From positions 1 through 22,728 of the IMG/VR virus record IMGVR_UViG_3300030202_003189: DNA of 22,728 nt; one strand, given 5' to 3'. Positions 6,569 to 12,914 of the stretch are shown here, piece by piece. The translations under genes and the position numbers were made by a program. Origin of the DNA: a virus. A model generated the notes under the pieces. It was not told where the DNA came from, searched no databases, and worked only from the letters and a program-made list of their open reading frames with translations. Position 1 is the stretch's first letter. Each line of letters begins with the position of its first letter.

Positions 6569-6600
6569 TTTGGTAGTTAAACAATAAAGTATTATATTTG
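6569..6600 (+). promoter_or_regulatory. Bacteroidetes-type promoter giving a leaderless transcript
   Basis: TTTG at 6569-6572, a 20-nt spacer, TATATTTG at 6593-6600, then TAGT and the ATG at 6605. The spacing and the sequence TTTGTAGTATG are the same as at the promoter before 2839. It starts right after the cyclophilin stop and opens the zinc-protein/kinase transcript. Confidence 0.78.
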
Positions 6601-6604
6601 TAGT

Positions 6605-6805
6605 ATGAAAGATTATACATGTGATAAATGTAAAGTGGAGATGTCTATATTTGAAGTAGGATATCTTGGTTCTCCACTCGGTAAGAAAGATAGAAAGGAA
6701 TGTAATCCTTTAATGAGTCTAGATTGTTTATGTCATGAATGTTATACGAAAAGGTTAGACAAACTTGGGAAAAACCCCAACAATATGAATTATGAAAAAA
6801 ACTAA
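6605..6805 (+). CDS. Small zinc-binding-type protein
   Basis: A 66-residue protein with five or six Cys arranged as Cys6-x2-Cys9, Cys33, Cys41-x-Cys43 and Cys46. This fits a small treble-clef or zinc-ribbon fold with one site from Cys6/Cys9 and Cys43/Cys46. Between them lies a polar loop (LGSPLGKKDRKECNPL). It starts five bases after a TAnnTTTG promoter, so translation probably begins at or near the mRNA 5' end. It overlaps the kinase gene by 14 nt. Small zinc proteins in phages are often regulators of host transcription, but no target is visible. Confidence 0.75.
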   Translation: MKDYTCDKCKVEMSIFEVGYLGSPLGKKDRKECNPLMSLDCLCHECYTKRLDKLGKNPNNMNYEKN

Positions 6806-7490
6806 AATTATTAATTTTTTCGGAGGACCTGGAATAGGAAAATCAACCCAAGCCGCAGGACTTTATTCATTAATGAAAAAGAATAGTATGAGCGTGGAAC
6901 TAACCTATGAGTTTCCAAAGATATTGGCTTGGGACGAGAATCATTCTGCAATTAAAGACCAACTTTATATAACCGCTAATCAACATCGTAATATCTCTCG
7001 ACTATATGGGAAAGTAGAATACATTATAGTAGATAGTCCCATTTTGTTTGGGATGGTTTATAAAGACAAATACGGAGCTGAGTACCCACAAGGTTTATAC
7101 GGAGATACCTTTGATACCTTTTTATTAGATTTGTTTCAACAATACGAAAACATCAACATACTATTAAGAAGACGAGAAGAAGATTATGATGAGATTGGAA
7201 GATTCCAAGATCTAAAAGAGTCTAGAGAGATTGATGGTATGTTAAGATCATTATTAGAAGATAATGAACTATCCTATCATGAGTTTGAAGTTAATAAGAA
7301 CAGTGCAACAACAATATATAAAACACTATTTGAGGATATGGAAGAAACAAAATGGGATGGCGGAACAATTGTAAGAATAAACCAATGTAAAGAATGTGGA
7401 AACCACGAAGGAATACAAATACCAAGTCATCCTGGTCTTGCGGAGTGTAGAGTGTGTCAACATCTGTGTGATGTAAAAGAAGAAAAGTAA
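6792..7490 (+). CDS. P-loop nucleotide kinase-like protein with C-terminal zinc ribbon
   Basis: A 232-residue protein. The Walker A loop GGPGIGKST (11-19) follows strand KIINFF, and the Walker B-like YIIVDSPILFG (77-87) lies downstream. An Arg-rich lid LLRRREEDYDEIGRFQ (124-139) follows, as in deoxynucleoside/NadR-type kinases and AAA_28 ATPases. This suggests phosphorylation of a small substrate such as a nucleoside or nicotinamide riboside. The last 40 residues add a zinc ribbon (Cys199-x2-Cys202, Cys219-x2-Cys222), unusual for a metabolic kinase and possibly a nucleic-acid or protein contact. It overlaps the upstream zinc-protein gene by 14 nt. The substrate cannot be decided. Confidence 0.8.
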   Translation: MKKTKIINFFGGPGIGKSTQAAGLYSLMKKNSMSVELTYEFPKILAWDENHSAIKDQLYITANQHRNISRLYGKVEYIIVDSPILFGMVYKDKYGAEYPQGLYGDTFDTFLLDLFQQYENINILLRRREEDYDEIGRFQDLKESREIDGMLRSLLEDNELSYHEFEVNKNSATTIYKTLFEDMEETKWDGGTIVRINQCKECGNHEGIQIPSHPGLAECRVCQHLCDVKEEK

Positions 7491-7514
7491 TTAATTAAAT
7501 AAATAATAAATAAA

Positions 7515-7694
7515 ATGGGAGTAAAAAAGAGAAAATTAGGGTCAAAGAATCCAAAGTACTTTGTTCCAACAAAGGACGATTCACCAGTAGTTAAAGAAAA
7601 AAAGTTAATGTGTAATGTTCCTGTTAGAGACACCAACGGTAATATAATTGAAGGTACTACTATACCGGTATATGGAGTTTGGTATGAGGACTAA
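7515..7694 (+). CDS. Small basic hypothetical protein
   Basis: A 59-residue protein with a basic N-terminus (GVKKRKLGSKNPKYFVP) followed by a beta-like segment (NVPVRDTNGNIIEGTTIPVY) and a polar end GVWYED. The leader is AAATAATAAATAAA, the A-rich type used by most genes here. Its last 11 nt overlap the start chosen for the next gene. It has the character of a small nucleic-acid-binding or ribosome-associated protein, but no family is recognised. Confidence 0.65.
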   Translation: MGVKKRKLGSKNPKYFVPTKDDSPVVKEKKLMCNVPVRDTNGNIIEGTTIPVYGVWYED

Positions 7695-7884
7695 AGAGTT
7701 ATTAAATAATAAGTGGATTAAATTATTATTCAGCGTTTCAATCATGTTGTCAGCGGTTCCATCTATCTATCAGGATTTTACATATGGACATAGTGGTGAA
7801 TGGACCCATTACGGTATGATGTTAGTCGGTGTTTTATATTTTATAGAGTCACTCTTGTGGACATTAGACATATGGAAGAAATAA
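7684..7884 (+). CDS. Small two-helix membrane protein
   Basis: A 66-residue protein starting at MRTKELLNN. An upstream in-frame ATG at 7648 exists, but it would lie deep inside the preceding gene, so 7684 is preferred. Residues 12-27 (IKLLFSVSIMLSAVPS) and 43-62 (MMLVGVLYFIESLLWTLD) are membrane segments joined by a polar loop with Tyr and His. The end IWKK is basic. It overlaps the CorA-like gene by 13 nt, and the coupling suggests the two membrane proteins are made together, perhaps as partners. Confidence 0.65.
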   Translation: MRTKELLNNKWIKLLFSVSIMLSAVPSIYQDFTYGHSGEWTHYGMMLVGVLYFIESLLWTLDIWKK

Positions 7885-8351
7885 TAAAAAAAGAACTATG
7901 GGATCATTACTCAGAACTCCCAAACCCATCATGGTATGAATATAAAGAAAATATGAAAAGCTTAGAACAACAATTAAAACAATTTGAGGAGGATATCTTT
8001 GCGGGTAAGGATATAGACATAACAGAATTTTATGTATTAAAAAAAGCATTACTAGATATTACACTGAGTGGTCATGTTGTGGAGGATTATAGTGACCTCT
8101 TAGAACTTCATGGGATATTAGAGAATATGTTAGATAGACGTCATAACGAACTTATGAATAAGAGATTAAATCTCTTAACCATTTGGTCTACGATATTTCT
8201 ACCTCTTTCATTCTATACTGGATTATGGGGAATGAATTTTGATGATGTTCCTTTAATCACAGATGATAATGGATTTTGGGTGTTCATGGGATTGACGATA
8301 ATAACTATTGGAGGTATGTGGATGTACTTCAAAAATAATAAATGGATATAA
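7872..8351 (+). CDS. Truncated CorA-like magnesium channel protein
   Basis: A 159-residue protein matching the C-terminal part of CorA-family Mg2+/Co2+ channels. The last long helix (residues 25-100) leads into TM1 (TIWSTIFLPLSFYTGLWGMN, 103-122), which ends in the signature Gly120-Met121-Asn122. An acidic loop (FDDVPLITDDNG) and TM2 (FWVFMGLTIITIGGMWMYF, 135-153) follow, and the end KNNKWI is basic. CorA proteins are normally about 300-350 residues with a large N-terminal cytoplasmic domain holding regulatory Mg2+ sites; here most of it is missing. It could form a minimal pore or enter host CorA pentamers. An in-frame ATG at 7800 is rejected because it lies inside the previous gene. Confidence 0.88.
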   Translation: MEEIIKKELWDHYSELPNPSWYEYKENMKSLEQQLKQFEEDIFAGKDIDITEFYVLKKALLDITLSGHVVEDYSDLLELHGILENMLDRRHNELMNKRLNLLTIWSTIFLPLSFYTGLWGMNFDDVPLITDDNGFWVFMGLTIITIGGMWMYFKNNKWI

Positions 8352-8352
8352 A

Positions 8353-8469
8353 ATGAAAGAAATAATAATAATGGTCCCACTACTTATAGTGGTAGGTGGT
8401 TTAGGTGTGGCAATAGGTATGTATATCTCTAGTCAAATAGAAAACCACATAGATAGGAACAGTAAATAA
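8353..8469 (+). CDS. Single-pass micro membrane protein
   Basis: A 38-residue protein, 1 nt after the CorA-like stop. Residues 3-25 form one membrane helix with Gly repeats (IVVGGLGVAIGMYIS), and the tail QIENHIDRNSK is polar. The stop overlaps the next start (ATG at 8469). The length and the Gly-rich helix suit a helix-packing partner. Function unknown. Confidence 0.6.
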   Translation: MKEIIIMVPLLIVVGGLGVAIGMYISSQIENHIDRNSK

Positions 8470-8573
8470 TGAAGAACAAAAGACAATACAAAGATAGTGC
8501 AACATTTGTCTTTATAGGATATGTGGGTATAATCCTCGTAGTCTTAACAATGATTTTAGGTGTATGGGAATAA
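8469..8573 (+). CDS. Single-pass micro membrane protein
   Basis: A 34-residue protein with a basic start (MKNKRQYKDSA) and one membrane helix (TFVFIGYVGIILVVLTMILG), ending VWE. The charge bias suggests an N-in, C-out orientation. Its ATG overlaps the previous stop and its end overlaps the next start, so three micro-proteins are chained by overlapping codons. Function unknown. Confidence 0.58.
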   Translation: MKNKRQYKDSATFVFIGYVGIILVVLTMILGVWE

Positions 8574-8680
8574 CTCACGTAATAGAAATAATAATGGGAA
8601 TAGGTTGGGCTGTTGGATGTTTAGTCGTCGCAACATACTCAATTACTCAGTATATAATAGAAAAAAATAAAAAATTATAA
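8564..8680 (+). CDS. Single-pass micro membrane protein
   Basis: A 38-residue protein starting within the end of the previous gene (10-nt overlap), with an alternative ATG at 8594. One membrane helix with a Gly/Trp/Cys face (GIGWAVGCLVVATYSI) is followed by a basic tail YIIEKNKKL. It belongs to the same chain of micro membrane proteins after the CorA-like gene. Function unknown. Confidence 0.55.
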   Translation: MGITHVIEIIMGIGWAVGCLVVATYSITQYIIEKNKKL

Positions 8681-8684
8681 AAAA

Positions 8685-8966
8685 ATGGAATTAATAGTAG
8701 GAATAGTAATAGGAATAATCATCGGAATAGGGCTCACTTCAGCACCACCATGGAAGTGGCAGAAAAGAAAGTGTAACACAGATTTGAAACCTGTAGATGA
8801 AAGAATGGAGAAGGTTTCTTCTAAGAAGACTCGAGCTACTCACAATAAAATAGCTGATGAGGTAACACACACAGACAAACCAAAGAAGAAAAGAAAACCA
8901 AGAAAGAATACCGGTAAAAGAAAGTATTATAGAAACAAAAAGAAAAAAGTTACCAAGACGGATTAA
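8685..8966 (+). CDS. Membrane-anchored protein with very basic tail
   Basis: A 93-residue protein. Residues 2-19 form a membrane anchor rich in Ile and Gly (LIVGIVIGIIIGIGLTS), followed by PPWKWQKRK. The remaining 65 residues are strongly Lys/Arg-rich and probably disordered (KPKKKRKPRKNTGKRKYYRN). The topology should keep the tail in the cytoplasm, where it could bind nucleic acid or acidic lipids at the membrane. No Cys follows the hydrophobic segment, so a lipoprotein is unlikely. Function unknown. Confidence 0.7.
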   Translation: MELIVGIVIGIIIGIGLTSAPPWKWQKRKCNTDLKPVDERMEKVSSKKTRATHNKIADEVTHTDKPKKKRKPRKNTGKRKYYRNKKKKVTKTD

Positions 8967-8992
8967 AGAAGAATCCAAAATAATTATAGTAT

Positions 8993-9193
8993 ATGGAACA
9001 TACACTTCAGGAAAGAATGAGTATCATGTTAGAAAGAATGGATAGGCACTATGGTCCCCATAGGATAAGAAGAATGTCCAAGGAAGAGATTAATAAGATG
9101 TCTCTTCTTTTTGGTGTTACCAGAGAAGAAAGAGAAGAATCTTATCAGATCCTAGAAACCATTGTGCCGACTATACCAAATAAACAACAATAA
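8993..9193 (+). CDS. Small helical hypothetical protein
   Basis: A 66-residue soluble protein with alternating charges (QERMSIMLERMDRHYGPHRI, then RRMSKEEINKM), probably two or three helices. Residues 41-60 (VTREEREESYQILETIVPTI) end the fold. No metal site or membrane segment. It ends 6 nt before the ribosomal-protein-like gene, so it is probably on the same transcript. Function unknown. Confidence 0.65.
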   Translation: MEHTLQERMSIMLERMDRHYGPHRIRRMSKEEINKMSLLFGVTREEREESYQILETIVPTIPNKQQ

Positions 9194-9199
9194 AAGATA

Positions 9200-9292
9200 A
9201 TGTCAGGGGCTAAAAAGAAAAAGAAAATAAAAATCGCTACTCATAAACGTAAAAAACGTTCAAGAAAAGATAGACATAAAACTAAACGATGA
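9200..9292 (+). CDS. bS22/mS38 (AURKAIP1/COX24)-like small ribosomal protein
   Basis: A 30-residue, extremely basic protein. The block KIATHKRKKRSRKDRHK (residues 11-27) matches, from memory, the short AURKAIP1/COX24-domain proteins encoded by Bacteroidetes (about 30 residues, ATHKRKKR core). Their relatives are mitochondrial mS38 and mycobacterial bS22, which lie buried in small-subunit rRNA near the decoding region. A phage copy could replace the host protein and alter ribosome function, as proposed for phage-encoded bS21. The start is preceded by an A-rich leader, and the stop overlaps the next start (ATGA). Short basic proteins can match by composition, so this needs a profile search. Confidence 0.7.
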   Translation: MSGAKKKKKIKIATHKRKKRSRKDRHKTKR

Positions 9293-9465
9293 GACAAAGA
9301 AACTTAACTAAAGAGGAGAGAATCAAGAAATTAAAAGATAGAAGAGAATTTTTAATCACTGAATTATATGCCGCCCATAGACTGGATGGTTGGCACTTAA
9401 AAGGACTTAGCCAAGAATTAAAGAAAATACGAGAGAAGTTAGTTGATCTGGATATTACATCATAG
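9289..9465 (+). CDS. Small helical basic protein
   Basis: A 58-residue protein whose ATG overlaps the stop of the ribosomal-protein-like gene, so the two are probably translationally coupled. It is helical and charged (LTKEERIKKLKDRREF, then AAHRLDGWHLKGLSQELKKI). Possibly RNA- or ribosome-binding, given its partner and charge. It is the last gene of the plus-strand train and ends 3 nt before the stop of the converging 668-aa gene, with no terminator hairpin between. Confidence 0.65.
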   Translation: MRQRNLTKEERIKKLKDRREFLITELYAAHRLDGWHLKGLSQELKKIREKLVDLDITS

Positions 9466-9468
9466 ATA

Positions 9469-11475
9469 CTATTGGAAGTTACAACAGAAACCACTCCAAC
9501 TAGATGAACAACAAGCTTTCCACTTAATTACCCAATTATCTTCACTGTGTGATGCTTTCCAACTACAACAACCCCCATTACCTCCTTTACAACACCAACT
9601 TTGTTTTCCTGATGGTATTAATGGTCTAGATGGAACTGGTTTACTCGACTTAGCTATACCATATATTTCGTCAAATTCTTTATGAGTTTCATCTACAGTG
9701 TACTCTCTCCCATCTCCTTTTGTTACCATAAACACAGGTGAACCTTCGTCTTCTCCTACTAATTCTTCCATGTCCATATCGTAATCCTCTTCTTCCTCTT
9801 TAAGGAAAGATTGATAACTTTCAGCCACTGAATTATTAGGCATTGGTTGATCTGGCGAAGCAGGACAAGGTTTTACTTGCATATCTGGTCCAACACAAAC
9901 TGTTTGTTCATACACCTGTCCATTAAGACATTCAAGTACGGCGTTAAAGTAATAGGTAGTCTTATAATAAGGTGAAGCTGGATTAGACTCAATATATAAT
10001 CCTAATAAACCTACCGATCTAGTGTAATTTGGACAGGTTCCTATACTTGTCATCTTGTGTACCCCATCCTTATAGAACTTTATGGTACCTTGTCCACATA
10101 ATTGAGCCTCCATACTAACTGAGTTTGCATCAAATTGTGTTATACTTAAAGTGAATGAACAAGATTCCTCACCACACATTAGAGAGCTATCACCACCACC
10201 ACACTCTTCATACTTTTCCAGTTTCTCACTAGATTCTGCAGATGGGTCGATATCATTAACTTCTCCATCACTCATTTCTATATCTACTTGATCTGACTTA
10301 ATATCAATTCTTCCTCCAGACTTTAATTGAGATTCCATACTACTACCTTTGTCTAATTCTCGTTCTTTTATTAACTTTCGTACGAGATTGGTAATATCCG
10401 ATTCTTTTATTCTTATTTTCTCTACTTCTTCTTCCCTATCTCTTACATCTGTAAACGGTTCTTTTTCTTTACTTAAAGAAGAGTTATTTGACATACTCAT
10501 ATCCCTATCTTTCATCATTTCTTTATCCAGTGGTAATTTACCAGGACAATCACTGTCTAGACACATCTGCTTTGTAGGATAACAAGTGGTACCATCCCAT
10601 AGTTGATATTCTCTACATCTAACACATCTTGGATTTCCAAACTTATCTGGCATCCCACATGTCCATTTATTTGATTCTGCACATTGGTCCTGACAATCTT
10701 GTGTTGTAGTATAAGGACAATGACCAGCATCTACTACAGTCTGAGAACATGGAGTAGTACAGTCATGACATCTATAAAACTCTTGTGGGTTTCCAACACC
10801 ACAGGTATTATTACAATCAGTATAAGCGTTTGCTCCTGAAAACTGTCCACTACCATCACCAGGATCTATACAACTACCATTAACACAATCATAAGTTGGT
10901 GCCATAACTCCCAGTTGACACATTTGACAATCTCCGTATGGTCCCTGTATGTTTGTTATTGAGTCTGTACCCATCATCATCATGTGCTGTCCTGTCGAAG
11001 GAACACTTACGGGACCAACATACTCTAAACAGTAATCCTGTGGATTTGGTCCTTGAGAACCACTAGTGTATTTTAATGTAGTGCCCGGTGATGGAGAACC
11101 CATCCCTAGCCAAAAGGCCTCACTATTTTGATGAGTTGCATAATTTTGTAGACTTCCATTATTAGGATTTTGTGATGCGCTATTATATGGAGATGGTGCT
11201 CCCATATACCATCCATAACTACTAACTGGACTTGAACCATTCGCCCCTGCGACGCCCTGACCGTATTGAGCAATTGCAGCATCTATACTAAAACGGTCCC
11301 AGTATCTAATACCACTTCCTAAAAATACAGCATTAGAACAATCGAACCATTCATGATACGTGTTATTATTACTTCCTATTTGTTCTGATAATGTATTCTT
11401 GGAGTTTAATGGTTTAAGACCCATTAATGTTCTACCTCTATTTAGTTCTTCTGTGAGTTTTTTCGGTGTTTTCAT
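9469..11475 (-). CDS. Large Cys-rich late protein with terminal and internal targeting-type tags
   Basis: A 668-residue protein, probably a virion or fibre component. Residues 1-31 hold a helix (KKLTEELNRGRTLMGLKPL) of the EEINRIKxLMG type and a TLSEQ site. Residues 43-310 begin with W-F-D-C and carry more than 25 Cys in repeats such as YTDCNNTC and TQDCQDQC. Residues 354-371 are a second tag, IRIKESDITNLVRKLIKE, of the kind usually N-terminal in this region, so the protein looks like a fusion of two genes. Residues 430-530 resemble the beta domain of the next gene (TVCVGPD versus TVCIGGD). The last 45 residues hold four Cys-Cys pairs. A TATTTATA motif lies 45 nt upstream of ATG. No enzyme motif is seen. 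Confidence 0.8.
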   Translation of the reverse strand: MKTPKKLTEELNRGRTLMGLKPLNSKNTLSEQIGSNNNTYHEWFDCSNAVFLGSGIRYWDRFSIDAAIAQYGQGVAGANGSSPVSSYGWYMGAPSPYNSASQNPNNGSLQNYATHQNSEAFWLGMGSPSPGTTLKYTSGSQGPNPQDYCLEYVGPVSVPSTGQHMMMMGTDSITNIQGPYGDCQMCQLGVMAPTYDCVNGSCIDPGDGSGQFSGANAYTDCNNTCGVGNPQEFYRCHDCTTPCSQTVVDAGHCPYTTTQDCQDQCAESNKWTCGMPDKFGNPRCVRCREYQLWDGTTCYPTKQMCLDSDCPGKLPLDKEMMKDRDMSMSNNSSLSKEKEPFTDVRDREEEVEKIRIKESDITNLVRKLIKERELDKGSSMESQLKSGGRIDIKSDQVDIEMSDGEVNDIDPSAESSEKLEKYEECGGGDSSLMCGEESCSFTLSITQFDANSVSMEAQLCGQGTIKFYKDGVHKMTSIGTCPNYTRSVGLLGLYIESNPASPYYKTTYYFNAVLECLNGQVYEQTVCVGPDMQVKPCPASPDQPMPNNSVAESYQSFLKEEEEDYDMDMEELVGEDEGSPVFMVTKGDGREYTVDETHKEFDEIYGIAKSSKPVPSRPLIPSGKQSWCCKGGNGGCCSWKASHSEDNWVIKWKACCSSSWSGFCCNFQ

Positions 11476-11519
11476 GTTTTTATTTAAGTTTGTTTTTGTA
11501 TAGTTTATTGTACATTACA

Positions 11520-11527
11520 TATAAATA
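11520..11527 (-). promoter_or_regulatory. Late-promoter-like TATTTATA
   Basis: On the minus strand the sequence reads GGGTATTTATATG, 45 nt before the ATG at 11475. It is the copy furthest from its gene. Orientation follows the gene, as at the other seven sites. Confidence 0.5.
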
Positions 11528-11552
11528 CCCACGAAATAGAATAAAGTAATCA

Positions 11553-12575
11553 TTAAAATAATTCTTTAATTCTACTTATTTCATCATCTTCTGGATTTAT
11601 TTTTTTGGCACCAATGTTAGGGTTAGTTGGTTCTGATGGTCCACGATATTCCTTATCAATTTCTAGGGTTCCAGTATTTGAACAAGAGATTTCACTAAAA
11701 CCAGAAGAGTGGTCACCACCTATACATACAGTATGTGAATCTATTCCTTGGGTATACTCACATTCAATTTTAGCAGTATAGTTTCCAGATATTGTGGGAG
11801 GTACGACATATTCAGTCCCATAATTATTAAAATTTGATGCATTAAAACCTCCAGGTCCGCTAATAGTTAAATCCATACTTCCTGAGAAACCTGAATTACA
11901 ACCTTTTAATTTTAATGTTTGAGTTGATGAATCAAAAACAAAGTATTCCATAACACACTCCGCATCTGTTGGAGGAGGATTAAGATTTTGTATACCAGGT
12001 TGACTAAGACCTGATTGATTTAATGGTTTTATAATATTAAGTCCTGGGATGTTTGTAGTACATGTTGTATTAGGAGGTGGCGGAGGTGGATTAATTTGAG
12101 AACAATTATCTTGACAATATTCCATAGAACCAAATTCGTTCCCAGTTGCAAAAAACGAAGTTCCCTCATGTGAAAGTCCTACTTGTGTACAATTAGGATT
12201 TCCTTGTAAGTCGTGTCCACATACAAATTTAGAACTACATAAATTACCTCCAGGATGTGGATTCAATGAAATACCACCACTACCACTAATAGGAGTAACA
12301 TTTTTAACATACCAAGCAAGGTTACGATATTTGATATACATACCCACTTGAGGTGTTTGTCCACCGATATCACTAACAGCAGACCATGTAAGTGTTTTAT
12401 TCTGATAATCAGGCCAAGGGTCTCCATTTGGATCACAAGCCCCATATGTTCCACCAATTGGCCAGGTATTACTACAACTCCAGTCACCATAACCATTACA
12501 CCAGTCAGCACTTATTTTATAAGAAGTGGTCTGTTCATTTAATAGTTTATTGTATTTGTCTAATGATTCCCTCAT
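11553..12575 (-). CDS. Cys- and Pro-rich late protein, paralogue of the 668-aa protein
   Basis: A 340-residue protein starting at MRESLDKYNKLLNEQ, a tag ending in an LLNE site. Residues 26-160 are Cys-rich (W-C and W-S-C motifs, FVCGHDLQGNPNC, MEYCQDNC) and align with parts of the 668-aa protein (WTCGMPDKFGNPRC, TQDCQDQC). A Pro linker (INPPPPPPNTT, 161-171) leads to a beta-sandwich-like region (205-290) ending TVCIGGD. The C-terminus, DEISRIKELF, is a second tag-like helix. A longer reading to 12713 would add a pseudo signal peptide, but it runs through the promoter and intergenic repeats and is rejected. The start at 12575 lies 6 nt after TATTTATA. Likely a virion surface protein. Confidence 0.8.
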   Translation of the reverse strand: MRESLDKYNKLLNEQTTSYKISADWCNGYGDWSCSNTWPIGGTYGACDPNGDPWPDYQNKTLTWSAVSDIGGQTPQVGMYIKYRNLAWYVKNVTPISGSGGISLNPHPGGNLCSSKFVCGHDLQGNPNCTQVGLSHEGTSFFATGNEFGSMEYCQDNCSQINPPPPPPNTTCTTNIPGLNIIKPLNQSGLSQPGIQNLNPPPTDAECVMEYFVFDSSTQTLKLKGCNSGFSGSMDLTISGPGGFNASNFNNYGTEYVVPPTISGNYTAKIECEYTQGIDSHTVCIGGDHSSGFSEISCSNTGTLEIDKEYRGPSEPTNPNIGAKKINPEDDEISRIKELF

Positions 12576-12580
12576 ATTAA

Positions 12581-12588
12581 TATAAATA
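12581..12588 (-). promoter_or_regulatory. Late-promoter-like TATTTATA with upstream C-rich block
   Basis: Minus strand GAGTATTTATATTAATATG: the ATG is 6 nt beyond the motif, so the mRNA would be almost leaderless. Upstream on the minus strand lie CTTTAAT, AGCCCC and ACCTTCGGT in the same order as before the late promoter at 17065. Confidence 0.62.
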
Positions 12589-12635
12589 CTCACTACAGAG
12601 ATTAAAGTGTAGGGGGCTGGGGGAAAGATACCGAA

Positions 12636-12722
12636 GGTTCGAGGTACACAAGAGATAAGTAAAAAACAAGAAAGGAGGGATGGGAGGATAGTACCTTCTG
12701 GTTCGAGGTGCACAATAGATAA
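12636..12722. repeat. Imperfect direct repeat, two 23-nt copies
   Basis: GGTTCGAGGT-A-CACAA-G-AGATAA at 12636-12658 and GGTTCGAGGT-G-CACAA-T-AGATAA at 12700-12722 match at 21 of 23 positions with a 64-bp period. Read on the minus strand both are followed by pyrimidine-rich tracts, so the repeat unit is probably about 50 bp. It looks like a duplicated regulator-binding or RNA element upstream of the minus-strand late gene. Confidence 0.7.
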
Positions 12723-12731
12723 CTTTAAGTT

Positions 12732-12806
12732 CTAAGTCTTATAACTCCTCTCCCATTATTCCCCCTCACTTCGTTCAGGTAATGGTCGTGTACTTATAAG
12801 ACTTAG
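12732..12806. repeat. 13-bp perfect inverted repeat with nested stem
   Basis: CTAAGTCTTATAA (12732-12744) and TTATAAGACTTAG (12794-12806) are exact inverted copies 49 nt apart. Inside, CCATTA (12753-12758) can pair with TAATGG (12780-12785), giving a cruciform or a long RNA hairpin. No T-run follows on the plus strand. Confidence 0.7.
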
Positions 12807-12859
12807 TCCTCCTTAGTGAATGTTAGAGTGAAACAACAGAGGATTGTGTTAATGCATTC

Positions 12860-12895
12860 AAAGGTCTTAAAGAAACTAGATTAGTTTAGACCTTT
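12860..12895 (+). other. Two-step hairpin upstream of a late promoter
   Basis: AAAGGTCT (12860-12867) pairs with AGACCTTT (12888-12895), and within it AAACTA (12873-12878) pairs with TAGTTT (12882-12887) around a 3-nt loop, leaving a 5-nt bulge on one side. It lies 20 nt before the TATTTATA at 12915. It could block read-through or bind a regulator. Confidence 0.6.
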
Positions 12896-12914
12896 ACATA
12901 AGGAATAACGTGCA

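Larger units (their letters stand above)
12589..12914. other. Structured intergenic region between divergent late genes
   Basis: This stretch has no convincing ORF and separates two divergent late promoters. It holds a duplicated 23-nt element (12636-12658, 12700-12722), a 13-bp perfect inverted repeat (12732-12744, 12794-12806) with a nested CCATTA/TAATGG pair (12753-12758, 12780-12785), and a two-step hairpin (12860-12895). Such density suggests a small RNA, an operator region or an origin-like site. Parts are shared with 16999-17058. Confidence 0.55.

Noticed and set aside
7648-7683. Upstream start for the 7684 membrane protein
   Set aside because: It would lie deep inside the well-formed 59-aa gene at 7515-7694, and the extension has no tag or domain.
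7800-7871. Longer CorA-like reading from an upstream ATG
   Set aside because: It overlaps the 66-aa membrane protein almost fully; the ATG at 7872 gives a typical short overlap and a natural start MEEIIKKEL.
9443-9685. Plus-strand frame of 80 codons opposite the 3' end of the 668-aa gene
   Set aside because: Gln/Leu/Pro composition is what the complement of a Cys/Trp/Gly-rich gene gives; no independent coding sign.
12576-12713. N-terminal extension of the 340-aa minus-strand protein that looks like a signal peptide (SLLSCFLLISC)
   Set aside because: The extension runs through the TATTTATA motif, the C-rich block and part of the repeated intergenic element, while the internal start MRESLDKYNKLLNEQ matches the tag of a neighbouring gene and sits 6 nt after the promoter motif.
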